Below the pieces are notes generated by a model that saw only the letters and a program-made list of their open reading frames with translations, was not told where the DNA came from and made no database searches. Of a stretch of DNA of 64,000 nt, positions 8,827 to 16,874 are shown piece after piece. Origin of the DNA: Mycobacterium sp. ITM-2016-00317 (lineage in GTDB: Bacteria > Actinomycetota > Actinomycetes > Mycobacteriales > Mycobacteriaceae); NCBI RefSeq assembly GCF_002968295.1, contig NZ_CP134399.1, positions 1,302,001-1,366,000 on the forward strand, read 5' to 3'. Each line of letters starts with the position of its first letter. The first letter of the stretch is position 1. The position numbers were made by a program, and so were the translations under genes.

Positions 8827-9663
8827 ATGCCGCTCGATCCCGGCGCCATCGGCGCGACCACCCCACCGCAACTGTTCACCTGGACCGACCGGGACACCCT
8901 GCTCTACGCGCTCGGCGTCGGAGCGGGCACCGCCGATCTGGCGTTCACCACCGAGAACAGTCACGACGTCGACCAGCAGGTGCTGCCGACGTATGCGGTG
9001 ATCGCGTGCTCGCCGTTCGCGGCCGCCGCCAAGATCGGGTCGTTCGACTTCAGCAGGCTGCTGCACGGATCGCAGAGCATCCGGGTGTTCAGCCCGCTCC
9101 CGCCGGCCGGCCGCCTCAGCGTGGTCAGCGAGGTCGCCGACATCCAGGACAAGGGGGAGGGCAAGAACGCGGTGGTGATGCTGAAGGCGACCGGCAGCGA
9201 CCCGGACACCGGTCGGGCCGTCGCCGAATCGCTTTCCACCCTCGTCATCCGCGGCGAGGGCGGGTTCGGGGGCAGCCCGGGACAGCGCCCGCAGGCGCCG
9301 GCGATCCCGGAGCGCGCGCCCGACGCCCAAGTGTCTTTGCCCACCCGGGAGGACCAGGCGCTGATCTACCGGCTCTCCGGGGACCGTAACCCGCTGCACA
9401 GCGATCCGTGGTTCGCCCAGCTCGCCGGGTTCCCGAAACCGATCCTGCACGGGCTGTGCACCTATGGCGTGGCCGGGCGCGCGCTGGTCGCCGAACTCGG
9501 CGGCGGGGACGCCGCCAAGGTCACCGCGGTCGGGGCGCGGTTCACCTCGCCGGTCTTTCCCGGCGAGACGCTGACGACCTCGATCTGGCGCACCGGTGAG
9601 GGCCGTGCGGTGTTCCGCACCGAGGCCGCCGGACCGGACGGAGCCGTCCCGATTGGTGCTTGA
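8827..9663 (+). CDS. htdY: 3-hydroxyacyl-thioester dehydratase HtdY-like (double hotdog, MaoC), frame break at 3' end
   Basis: 278 residues as read. (R)-hydratase/dehydratase acting on enoyl-CoA or 3-hydroxyacyl thioesters. The N-terminal hotdog begins with a MaoC-like segment (WTDRDTLLYALGVGAG) and the C-terminal hotdog has the catalytic hydratase-2 motif YRLSGDRNPLHSDPWFA. Strong resemblance to M. tuberculosis Rv3389c. The C-terminus is abnormal: after GPDGA the frame reads VPIGA-stop, whereas another frame reads SRLVLEDGEAEFVG to a stop at 9689-9691, which is the expected family ending. A one-base gain or two-base loss near 9645 explains this. The last ~15 residues therefore differ from the true protein if it is a sequencing error. 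Confidence 0.87.
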   Translation: MPLDPGAIGATTPPQLFTWTDRDTLLYALGVGAGTADLAFTTENSHDVDQQVLPTYAVIACSPFAAAAKIGSFDFSRLLHGSQSIRVFSPLPPAGRLSVVSEVADIQDKGEGKNAVVMLKATGSDPDTGRAVAESLSTLVIRGEGGFGGSPGQRPQAPAIPERAPDAQVSLPTREDQALIYRLSGDRNPLHSDPWFAQLAGFPKPILHGLCTYGVAGRALVAELGGGDAAKVTAVGARFTSPVFPGETLTTSIWRTGEGRAVFRTEAAGPDGAVPIGA

Positions 9664-9806
9664 GGACGGCGAGGCCGAGTTCGTCGGCTGATCGTGTCTC
9701 AGCCGGGAAGTACAAACGCTGGGAAATACTTTGCTGGGCTGGTAGCCTTCGCGCAGGGGAGGGGCTATTGATCTGGCACGGGGACGCTTGCGACGGGGGT
9801 GAGCGG

Positions 9807-10952
9807 ATGTTTGGTGGTTTGCGGAATTCATCCGCGTCCAAGATCGGCGCTGGGCGGTGGCGCTCCGATCAGTACTACTGGTTTACTGCGATCCTCGCTG
9901 CGCGCGGGCTGCAGGCCGCGTCCTGCCGGCTGGTGGCGCTGTGCATCGTGGCGTTGGGCCTACTGCCGGTCAGCCTGACCCTCGGCAGGCCGGGGTCCCA
10001 GGGTCTGCAGCTGCGGATCATCGCCATCACCATCGCGGTCGGTGCGCTGGCGATGGCCGTGCTGTGGCTGCGCGACCGGTGGCCCACCAGGGCGCAGTCG
10101 CTGATGTGCGTGGCGCTGGGCTCGATCGCCACCGGCACGGCCGCGCTGATCGCGCCCAGTCCGCTGATCGGGTTCCTGGGCACCGCCACCTATGTGGTGC
10201 TCACCGTGTTCGTGGTGTGCTTCCACGCCGCCCGGCTGCTGGTGTTGCCGTGGACGATCGGTGCGGCGGTGCTGGCGGTGCTGTTCGTACGGCAGGCCTC
10301 GGTCGACCTGACGGTCGCCATCTGCTCGCTGGTGGTGGTGGTGCTGCTCAACATCTTCGTCGCGTTCTCCTGCCGCGCGGTGATCAAGCTGCTGCAGCCC
10401 GACGCCCACCACGGTGACATCGAGCAGCTGACCGGTCTGCTGCACCGGGACGCGTTCTACAACTCCGTCGCGACCCTGCTGGCCTCGCGCAGCCGCAGCG
10501 ACGACAAGTACCTGGTCGTGGTCGCGGTGAACATCGACAGCTTCTCGCTGCTGCTCGGACTGACGGGCTCGGGTGGTGGAAACCGGGCGCGGGTGACCGT
10601 CGGGCAGGCGCTGCGCGAGACGGTGCGGCACAACGCGATCGTCGCCCACGTCTCTGACGACGACTTCCTGATCGCCGACACCTTCACCACCGCCGACGCG
10701 TCGCCTCTGGTGGAACGGATCCGCGGGGCGATCGCAGCGACCCCGCAGCGGCTCACGGCCAGCATCGGCGTGGTCTGCACACCGCTGCCGCCGCTGGCCG
10801 CCGAACCGCCCGAAGAAGTCCTCGACAAGCTGATCGGGATCGCCACCCAGGCGATCGAGCAGGCCCGGATGGCCGGGGGCAACCAGGTCCGCTACGTCCT
10901 GCGCCCCAACCTCGAAGGCGGCGACGAGGACGGCAACGGGATGAGCGCCTGA
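9807..10952 (+). CDS. Membrane protein with degenerate GGDEF domain
   Basis: 381 residues from ATG 9807 (GGGGGTGA about 6 nt upstream). Residues ~20-190 hold about six hydrophobic segments, for example LVALCIVALGLLPVSLTL and TVAICSLVVVVLLNIFVAF. A cytoplasmic domain starts at DIEQLTGLLHRDAFY and follows the diguanylate-cyclase fold to the end (TASIGVVC near the C-terminus). The catalytic GGDEF position reads SDDDF, so cyclase activity is unlikely; it may bind a nucleotide or act as a sensor scaffold. An in-frame extension up to 9660 lacks homologous character and overlaps htdY. The stop codon lies 4 bp before the dnaE2 LexA box. Confidence 0.78.
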   Translation: MFGGLRNSSASKIGAGRWRSDQYYWFTAILAARGLQAASCRLVALCIVALGLLPVSLTLGRPGSQGLQLRIIAITIAVGALAMAVLWLRDRWPTRAQSLMCVALGSIATGTAALIAPSPLIGFLGTATYVVLTVFVVCFHAARLLVLPWTIGAAVLAVLFVRQASVDLTVAICSLVVVVLLNIFVAFSCRAVIKLLQPDAHHGDIEQLTGLLHRDAFYNSVATLLASRSRSDDKYLVVVAVNIDSFSLLLGLTGSGGGNRARVTVGQALRETVRHNAIVAHVSDDDFLIADTFTTADASPLVERIRGAIAATPQRLTASIGVVCTPLPPLAAEPPEEVLDKLIGIATQAIEQARMAGGNQVRYVLRPNLEGGDEDGNGMSA

Positions 10953-10955
10953 CGG

Positions 10956-10977
10956 TCGAACGCCTGTTCGATACACT
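10956..10977 (+). promoter_or_regulatory. Perfect LexA (SOS) box and -10 of dnaE2
   Basis: TCGAAC-GCCT-GTTCGA (10956-10971) is a perfect mycobacterial SOS box. TACACT (10972-10977) follows immediately and ends 6 nt before the GTG start, so LexA would cover the promoter of a leaderless dnaE2 mRNA. Confidence 0.92.
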
Positions 10978-10983
10978 GGCTGG

Positions 10984-13900
10984 GTGGGTTGGCACACCGG
11001 GCCGCCGAGTTGGGGCGAGATGCAGCGCGTGCTGGACGGCAAGCCGCGCCGGGCCGGCTGGCCGTCCCCCGCAAGCGGGCGGTACCCCCACGACCAGCAG
11101 GTCGGCGACGGCGGCGACAGCCCGGCCTGGTCGCGCAAGCGGGGCCGGTACGAGGCGCCCGACCTGTCCCGGCCGGGGGCCTCGGTGCCCTATGCCGAAC
11201 TGCACACCCACTCGGCCTACAGCTTCCTCGATGGCGCCAGCACGCCGGAGGAACTCGTGGAGGAGGCGGCCCGGCTCGATCTGCGTGCCATCGCGCTGAC
11301 CGACCACGACGGGCTCTACGGGGTGGTGCGGTTCGCTGAGGCGGCCAGAGAGCTCGACATGGCCACAGTGTTCGGCGCCGAGCTGTCCCTGGGCGGGGGT
11401 TCCCGCACCGATGTCCCCGACCCGCCCGGACCGCACCTACTGGTGCTGGCCCGCGGGCCGGAGGGATATCGGCGGCTGTCGCGGCAGCTGGCCGCGGCGC
11501 ATCTGGCCGGCGGGGAGAAAGGGGTGCTGCGCTACGACTTCGACGCGCTGACCGAGGCCGCGGGCGGGCACTGGCAGATTCTCACCGGCTGCCGTAAAGG
11601 ACATGTCCGGCAGGCGCTTTCCACCGGGGGGCCGGATGCGGCCGAGGCGGCCCTGGCCGATCTGGTGGACCGGTTTGGCCCCGACCGGGTCACCGTGGAA
11701 CTCACCCACCACGGCCATCCGCTCGACGACGAACGCAACGCCGCGCTGGCCGCGCTGGCGCCCCGGTTCGGCGTCGGCGTCGTCGCCACCACCGCCGCAC
11801 ACTTCGCCGAACCGTCGCGGGGCAGGCTCGCGATGGCGATGGCCGCGATCCGGGCCCGCAACTCCGTCGACGACGCCGCGGGTCACCTGGCGCCCCTGGG
11901 CGGTTCGCATCTGCGCTCCGGGCTGGAGATGGCGCGGTTGTTCGCCCGCTTTCCCGAGGCGGTGACGGCCGCCGCCGAGCTCGGCGAACAGTGCGCGTTC
12001 GGGCTGGCGCTGATCGCTCCGCAGCTGCCGCCGTTCGACGTGCCCGACGGGCACACCGAGCACAGCTGGCTGCGGCACCTGGTGATGCAGGGCGCGCGTG
12101 AGCGTTACGGCCCTCCGGAGCGGGCGGCCCGCGCGTACGCCCAGATCGAACGCGAGCTGGCGGTCATCGAACAGCTGAACTTTCCCGGCTACTTCCTGGT
12201 GGTGCACGACATCACCCGGTTCTGCCGGGAGAACAACATCCTGTGCCAGGGCAGGGGATCGGCGGCCAACTCCGCGGTCTGCTACGCGCTCAAGGTCACC
12301 AACGTCGATCCGGTCGCCAACGGTCTGCTGTTCGAACGGTTCCTGTCGCCGGCCCGCGATGGGCCGCCCGACATCGACATCGACATCGAATCCGACCTGC
12401 GCGAGGAGGCGATCCAGTACGTCTACCGCCGCTACGGGCGCGAGTATGCCGCCCAGGTCGCCAACGTGATCACCTACCGGGGGCGCAGTGCGGTCCGTGA
12501 CATGGCCCGGGCGCTGGGGTTCTCGCAAGGCCAGCAGGATGCCTGGAGCAAGCAGTTCAGCCAGTGGGGCAACCTGTCCGACGCCACGCACATCGAGGAC
12601 ATCCCCGAGCCGGTGATCGACCTGGCCAAGCAGATCTCCAACCTGCCCCGCCACATGGGCATCCACTCCGGCGGCATGGTGATCTGCGACCGCCCGATCG
12701 CCGACGTGTGCCCGGTCGAATGGGCGCGGATGGCCGATCGCAGTGTGCTGCAGTGGGACAAAGATGACTGCGCGGCAATCGGTCTGGTGAAGTTCGACCT
12801 GCTGGGTCTCGGTATGCTGTCGGCGCTGCATTACGCCATCGACCTGGTCGCCGAGCACAAGGGCATCGAGGTCGATCTGGCCAAACTGGACCTGTCCGAA
12901 CCGGCGGTCTACGAGATGTTGCAGCGTGCCGACTCGGTCGGGGTGTTCCAGGTGGAGTCGCGTGCCCAGATGGCCACACTGCCCAGGCTCAAGCCGCGGA
13001 TGTTCTACGACCTGGTCGTCGAGGTGGCGCTGATCCGGCCGGGGCCGATCCAGGGCGGATCGGTGCACCCGTACATCAAGCGGCGCAACGGGCAGGAGGC
13101 GGTCACCTATGATCACCCGTCGATGGCCCCCGCGCTGCGAAAGACGTTGGGTGTGCCGCTGTTCCAGGAGCAGTTGATGCAGCTGGCCGTCGACTGCGCC
13201 GGGTTCTCGCCGGCCGAGGCCGACCAGTTGCGGCGCGCGATGGGTTCGAAACGTTCGACGGAGAAGATGCGCCGGCTGCGTAGCCGCTTCTTCGCCGGCA
13301 TGGCCGACAAGCACGGCATCACCGGCGAGGTGGCCCAGCGGATCTACGAGAAGCTGGAGGCGTTCGCCAACTTCGGCTTCCCGGAAAGCCATTCGCTGAG
13401 CTTCGCGTCGCTGGTGTTCTACTCGTCGTGGTTCAAGCTGCATCATCCCGCGGCGTTCTGCGCAGCGCTGCTGCGGGCCCAGCCGATGGGCTTCTACTCG
13501 CCGCAGACGCTGGTCGCCGACGCGCGCAGGCACGGCGTCGCCGTGCACGGCCCGGACGTCAACGCCAGCCTGGCGCACGCCACGCTGGAGAACCACGGGC
13601 TGGACGTGCGGCTGGGCCTGGGCAGCGTCCGTCACATCGGGACAGAGTTGGCCGAGCAGCTCGTCGCGGAACGGAAAGCGCACGGCGCCTTCGCTTCTCT
13701 GAACGATCTGACCAGGCGGGTGCAGCTTTCGGTGCCGCAGACCGAGGCGCTGGCCACCGCGGGTGCACTGGGTTGTTTCGGGATCACCCGGCGCGAGGGC
13801 CTGTGGGCCGCGGGTGCGGCGGCCACCGAACGGCCCGACCGCTTGCCCGGGATCGGGTCGGCCTCGCACGTGCCGTCGCTGCCAGGCATGTCCGAACTGG

Positions 13901-14301
13901 AGTTGACCGTCGCGGACGTGTGGGCCACCGGGGTGTCGCCGGACCGGTACCCCACGAAGTTCCTCCGCGCGGACCTGGCGGCGATGGGGGTGGTGCCGGC
14001 CGATCAGCTGCTGTCGGTGCCGGACGGCACCCGGGTGCTGGTGGCCGGGGCGGTGACCCACCGGCAGCGGCCGGCCACCGCGCAGGGGGTCACGTTCATG
14101 AACCTCGAAGACGAGTCGGGGATGGTCAATGTGATGTGCTCCCAAGGGGTCTGGGCCCGGCACCGCAAACTGGCCCTGACCGCGTCGGCACTGGTGGTGC
14201 GCGGCATCGTGCAGAACGCCACCGGAGCGGTCACCGTGGTGGCCGACCGGATGGGTCCGATCAACATGAGGGTGGCCTCGAAGTCCCGCGACTTCCGCTG
14301 A
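10984..14301 (+). CDS. dnaE2: Error-prone DNA polymerase III alpha subunit DnaE2
   Basis: 1105 residues, matching the mycobacterial DnaE2 length (~1098). C-family polymerase for damage-induced mutagenesis, partner of ImuA'-ImuB. The N-terminal PHP domain begins YAELHTHSAYSFLDGA. The palm catalytic aspartates are in PPDIDIDIES, preceded by the LCQGRGSAANS motif. A thumb/fingers region (LRRAMGSKRSTEKMRRLR), helix-hairpin-helix and C-terminal OB-fold (VLVAGAVTHRQRPATAQG) follow, ending RDFR. GTG at 10984 fits both the homologous N-terminus (GWHTGPPSWGEM) and the leaderless promoter. A palindromic repeat follows the stop codon within 6 bp. Confidence 0.98.
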   Translation: MGWHTGPPSWGEMQRVLDGKPRRAGWPSPASGRYPHDQQVGDGGDSPAWSRKRGRYEAPDLSRPGASVPYAELHTHSAYSFLDGASTPEELVEEAARLDLRAIALTDHDGLYGVVRFAEAARELDMATVFGAELSLGGGSRTDVPDPPGPHLLVLARGPEGYRRLSRQLAAAHLAGGEKGVLRYDFDALTEAAGGHWQILTGCRKGHVRQALSTGGPDAAEAALADLVDRFGPDRVTVELTHHGHPLDDERNAALAALAPRFGVGVVATTAAHFAEPSRGRLAMAMAAIRARNSVDDAAGHLAPLGGSHLRSGLEMARLFARFPEAVTAAAELGEQCAFGLALIAPQLPPFDVPDGHTEHSWLRHLVMQGARERYGPPERAARAYAQIERELAVIEQLNFPGYFLVVHDITRFCRENNILCQGRGSAANSAVCYALKVTNVDPVANGLLFERFLSPARDGPPDIDIDIESDLREEAIQYVYRRYGREYAAQVANVITYRGRSAVRDMARALGFSQGQQDAWSKQFSQWGNLSDATHIEDIPEPVIDLAKQISNLPRHMGIHSGGMVICDRPIADVCPVEWARMADRSVLQWDKDDCAAIGLVKFDLLGLGMLSALHYAIDLVAEHKGIEVDLAKLDLSEPAVYEMLQRADSVGVFQVESRAQMATLPRLKPRMFYDLVVEVALIRPGPIQGGSVHPYIKRRNGQEAVTYDHPSMAPALRKTLGVPLFQEQLMQLAVDCAGFSPAEADQLRRAMGSKRSTEKMRRLRSRFFAGMADKHGITGEVAQRIYEKLEAFANFGFPESHSLSFASLVFYSSWFKLHHPAAFCAALLRAQPMGFYSPQTLVADARRHGVAVHGPDVNASLAHATLENHGLDVRLGLGSVRHIGTELAEQLVAERKAHGAFASLNDLTRRVQLSVPQTEALATAGALGCFGITRREGLWAAGAAATERPDRLPGIGSASHVPSLPGMSELELTVADVWATGVSPDRYPTKFLRADLAAMGVVPADQLLSVPDGTRVLVAGAVTHRQRPATAQGVTFMNLEDESGMVNVMCSQGVWARHRKLALTASALVVRGIVQNATGAVTVVADRMGPINMRVASKSRDFR

Positions 14302-14306
14302 CCCTC

Positions 14307-14367
14307 GCCGAAATTGCATTCCACGCGCGAAATTTCGCCTCACGGCCGCATGGAATGCAATTTCGGC
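14307..14367. repeat. Full copy of intergenic palindrome (GCCGAAATTGCATTCCA family), likely terminator
   Basis: GCCGAAATTGCATTCCA (14307-14323) and its exact complement TGGAATGCAATTTCGGC (14351-14367) form a 17-bp perfect stem. The loop contains a second small palindrome, GCGAAATTTCGC. It begins 5 bp after the dnaE2 stop codon, so it could end dnaE2 transcription. Related copies are at 43581-43641 (full), 18544-18603 (diverged), 17447-17462 and 45585-45601 (half). Confidence 0.85.
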
Positions 14368-14380
14368 GGAAACGGAAATG

Positions 14381-14386
14381 TAGGCT
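14381..14386 (+). promoter_or_regulatory. -10 box of the nitroreductase gene
   Basis: TAGGCT ends 7 nt before ATG 14394; leaderless arrangement. Confidence 0.5.
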
Positions 14387-14393
14387 CGGAGCA

Positions 14394-15035
14394 ATGACAC
14401 TCAATCTCTCCGCGGACGAAGTTCTGACGACCACCCGTTCGGTGCGCAAGCGGCTGGATTTCGACAAGCCGGTGCCCCGCGAGGTGCTGATGGAATGTCT
14501 GGACATCGCGCTGCAGGCCCCGACTGGGTCGAACAACCAGGGCTGGCAATGGGTGTTCGTCGAGGATCCGGCCAAGAAGAAGGCGATCGCCGACATCTAC
14601 CGGGCCAACGCGACGCCCTACCTGAACGCGCCGAAGCCGACGACGGGCGACATGCGGGACGAGCAGCGGCCCCGGGTCGAGGACTCCGCGAGGTACCTCA
14701 ACGACCACCTCGACGAGGTGCCGGTGATGTTGATCCCGTGTCTGGAGGGCAAGCCGCAGGAGGCGGTCTCGGGGGCCAGCGCCGGCTACTGGGGCTCACT
14801 GCTTCCCGCCGTGTGGAGCTTCATGCTGGCGCTGCGTTCGCGGGGGCTGGGGTCGGCGTGGACCACGCTGCATCTGCTCGGCGACGGCGAGCGGCAGGCC
14901 GCCGAAATCCTCGGCATCCCGTTCGAGGACTACAGCCAGGCCGGCCTGTTCCCGATCGCGTACACCAAGGGCACCGACTTCCGGCGCGCCAAGCGGCTGC
15001 CCGCCGAGCAGCTGACCCACTGGGACACCTGGTAG
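14394..15035 (+). CDS. Nitroreductase family protein (Rv3368c-like)
   Basis: 213 residues. FMN-dependent oxidoreductase fold: TTRSVRKRLDFDKPV at the N-terminus binds FMN phosphate, followed by LQAPTGSNNQGWQWVFV and the dimer-interface helix region GSLLPAVWSFMLALRSRGLG. The physiological substrate is unknown. ATG 14394 is preceded by a TAGGCT -10 box. In M. tuberculosis the homologue also lies between dnaE2 and the spoU/trmL gene, so synteny is preserved. Confidence 0.92.
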   Translation: MTLNLSADEVLTTTRSVRKRLDFDKPVPREVLMECLDIALQAPTGSNNQGWQWVFVEDPAKKKAIADIYRANATPYLNAPKPTTGDMRDEQRPRVEDSARYLNDHLDEVPVMLIPCLEGKPQEAVSGASAGYWGSLLPAVWSFMLALRSRGLGSAWTTLHLLGDGERQAAEILGIPFEDYSQAGLFPIAYTKGTDFRRAKRLPAEQLTHWDTW

Positions 15036-15042
15036 ACCCCGA

Positions 15043-15507
15043 TCAGATCGCGCCGCTGAACCCCTGCTGGCGCCACGCCTCGTAGACGGCGACGGCGGCG
15101 GCGTTGGACAGGTTCAGCGAGCGCCGCCCGGCCAGCATCGGAATGCGCACCTGAGACGTGATGTGCGGGTCGCCCAGCGTCGCCTCGTTCAGTCCGGTCG
15201 GTTCCGGGCCGAACATCAGCACATCGCCGGGCAGGTAGGCGATGTCGGCGAACGACGTGGTGGCGTGGGCGGTGAACGCGAACACCCGCGCCGGCGCCAC
15301 CGCGGCCCACGCGGCGTCGAGGTCGGCGTGCACGAACACCGACGCGAGATCGTGGTAGTCCAGCCCGGCCCGGCGCAGCTTGGGTTCGGACAGGTCGAAA
15401 CCGAGTGGCTCGACCAGGTGCAGTTCGCACCCGGTCCCTGCCACCATCCGGATCGCGTTGCCCGTATTGGGTGCGATCCGTGGCGAGTAGAACATCACCT
15501 TGAACAC
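15043..15507 (-). CDS. trmL: tRNA (cytidine(34)-2'-O)-methyltransferase TrmL (SpoU/TrmD knot)
   Basis: 154 residues, family-typical. SPOUT methyltransferase that 2'-O-methylates the wobble nucleotide of leucine tRNAs. Motif 1 is SPRIAPNTGNAIRM, and the SAM-binding trefoil knot is formed by DVLMFGPEPTGLNEA and IPMLAGRRSLNLSNAAAVAVYE. It ends in a tail-to-tail arrangement with the nitroreductase gene (7-bp gap) and diverges from the methyltransferase at 15525. Confidence 0.93.
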   Translation of the reverse strand: MFKVMFYSPRIAPNTGNAIRMVAGTGCELHLVEPLGFDLSEPKLRRAGLDYHDLASVFVHADLDAAWAAVAPARVFAFTAHATTSFADIAYLPGDVLMFGPEPTGLNEATLGDPHITSQVRIPMLAGRRSLNLSNAAAVAVYEAWRQQGFSGAI

Positions 15508-15512
15508 ACCGG

Positions 15513-15518
15513 GATAAT
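15513..15518 (+). promoter_or_regulatory. -10 box of the methyltransferase gene at 15525
   Basis: GATAAT ends 6 nt before ATG 15525, close to the sigma-A consensus TATAAT; leaderless arrangement in the 17-bp gap to trmL. Confidence 0.55.
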
Positions 15519-15524
15519 GCCAGC

Positions 15525-16130
15525 ATGGTCGAAACGAGTCTGTGGATGCGCAAGGTTGCCGACGATCCCGGGCATTCGCGTTGGTACATCGAGCGTTTCC
15601 GTGCGATGGCGCGCGCCGGCGATGATCTGGACGGCGAGGCCCGGATGGTGGACGCGATGGTGCCGCGCGGTGCCCGGATCCTCGACGCCGGGTGCGGCCC
15701 GGGCCGGGTGGGCGGGTATCTCGCCGCGGCCGGTCACCAGGTGGTCGGCGTCGACGTCGACCCGGCGCTCATCGAGGCCGCCGAGCAGGACCATCCCGGA
15801 CCGCGGTGGCTCGTCGGGGACCTCGCCGAGCTCGACCTGCCCGCGCGGGGCATCACCGAACCGTTCGACCTGATCGTGTCGGCCGGCAATGTGATGACGT
15901 TTCTCGCACCTAGCACCCGAGGGCAGGTGCTGCAGCGGCTCCGGGCCCACCTGGCCGACGACGGGCGCGCGGTCATCGGGTTCGGCGCAGGGCGTGACTA
16001 TGCGTACTCAGAGTTCCTCGCCGACGCGACCGGCGCCGGCTTCGCGCCGGACCTTCTGCTGTCGAGCTGGGACCTGCGCCCGTTCGACGACGCATCCGAC
16101 TTCCTCGTCGCCGTTCTGCGGCCCGGGTAG
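15525..16130 (+). CDS. Class I SAM-dependent methyltransferase
   Basis: 201 residues. Rossmann-fold methyltransferase with motif I ILDAGCGPGRVGGYLAAAG and the acidic residue at the end of strand 2 (VVGVDVDP), then the DLIVSAGNVMTF motif IV region. Substrate unknown; such small-molecule methyltransferases with an N-terminal WYIERFRAMARAGDDLDGEAR helix are frequent in mycobacteria. Diverges from trmL. Confidence 0.88.
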   Translation: MVETSLWMRKVADDPGHSRWYIERFRAMARAGDDLDGEARMVDAMVPRGARILDAGCGPGRVGGYLAAAGHQVVGVDVDPALIEAAEQDHPGPRWLVGDLAELDLPARGITEPFDLIVSAGNVMTFLAPSTRGQVLQRLRAHLADDGRAVIGFGAGRDYAYSEFLADATGAGFAPDLLLSSWDLRPFDDASDFLVAVLRPG

Positions 16131-16150
16131 TCCTTCGCCCAGGCGGCTCT

Positions 16151-16303
16151 TCAGTCCAAGCAGGTTTCGTAGCTGGCGATGGAGATCAGGCCGGCGAGTG
16201 TGTCGACGTCGACCACCTCGCTGCACATCGCTCGCATCAGGGGAGAGTCACCGATTTCGGAGGCATCGGCCAGAGTGGCCACCTCCACGCCGTTGCGGAC
16301 CAT
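16151..16303 (-). CDS. Small conserved-looking protein, 50 residues
   Basis: ATG at 16303 is preceded by a strong Shine-Dalgarno GGAGGT 5 nt upstream, on the strand opposite the methyltransferase. The product is 50 residues, acidic, starting MVRNGVEVATLADASEIGD and ending SIASYETCLD, with two cysteines. No function is recognised. The near-consensus ribosome site, the clean codon use and the 20-bp spacing to the convergent neighbour make a real small gene plausible. Confidence 0.5.
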   Translation of the reverse strand: MVRNGVEVATLADASEIGDSPLMRAMCSEVVDVDTLAGLISIASYETCLD

Positions 16304-16589
16304 TTCGCACCTCCGGGTACAAGTGCCAGGTTACCTAATGTGACGCGATTCTCACTTGACTTGACGCGTCAATTGTCCTCGTGTCGCCACTGGACGGCGG
16401 CATCGAATGCGTAACGATCGCCTACCGTTTCGGCGCACGGGCGTCTGAGGCCGCGGAAACTAGTTTGCTGACATGACGTTTGGCTAACCCTCTTGGAGTT
16501 TGCGAGAGCGCGTATCCAGTGCCAACGGTGGAAACGGCCGGAAGTCGGTGTCATAACCTGTCAATTGCCGCCAGCGGGAACCCCGCTCA
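16304..16589. other. Intergenic region with a perfect 12-bp palindrome
   Basis: TTGACGCGTCAA at 16361-16372 is a perfect palindrome within a lower-GC stretch between divergently oriented ORFs. It is a candidate operator for an unknown regulator. No convincing gene is seen here. Confidence 0.45.
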
Positions 16590-16775
16590 GTGAACAACTG
16601 CGTGGCCAGCCCGAACCAGAGTCAAATCGCAGAGATGTATGGTGGCGGCTTCAGGTACGTCCCCCGCAAGCATTCGGACGAAGACCTCCTGATCCGAGTG
16701 AACGAATACACCGATCTCACCGACGACGGCGAAGTGACCTGGTGCTGGCCACCAGACATCGACACCGTGATCTAG
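16590..16775 (+). CDS. Hypothetical small protein
   Basis: Up to 61 residues from GTG 16590, or 46 from ATG 16635 (MYGGGFRYVPRKHSDEDLL...). The acidic composition with aromatic residues (TWCWPPDIDTVI at the end) looks protein-like, but there is no good ribosome site and I recognise no family. It could be a remnant of genes that once stood upstream of mfpA. Confidence 0.35.
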   Translation: MNNCVASPNQSQIAEMYGGGFRYVPRKHSDEDLLIRVNEYTDLTDDGEVTWCWPPDIDTVI

Positions 16776-16790
16776 CCGAGAGAGCCGCTG

Positions 16791-16874
16791 ATGCCTTTGC
16801 CTGAGTTGGGAACGCTCTTCCCTGACCGCTTGAACCCCATCCCTGAGCGGGCGCGACTGGCGGCGGCCGACTGA
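16791..16874 (+). CDS. 27-codon ORF abutting mfpA (TGA-ATG), leader or gene remnant
   Basis: ATG 16791 to TGA 16872-16874, immediately followed by the mfpA ATG. The product is MPLPELGTLFPDRLNP plus 11 residues. Direct stop-start abutment suggests translational coupling. It could be a leader peptide or the fossil 3' end of an upstream conservon gene. Confidence 0.35.
   Translation: MPLPELGTLFPDRLNPIPERARLAAAD

Noticed and set aside
9660..9806. N-terminal extension of the GGDEF-fold protein to 9660
   Set aside because: It would overlap htdY, has no hydrophobic or conserved character, and ATG 9807 has a purine-rich ribosome site.
11437..14400. 987-codon open frame on the minus strand across dnaE2
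   Set aside because: Mirror of dnaE2 third-position GC bias; composition is low-complexity and no start signal is present.
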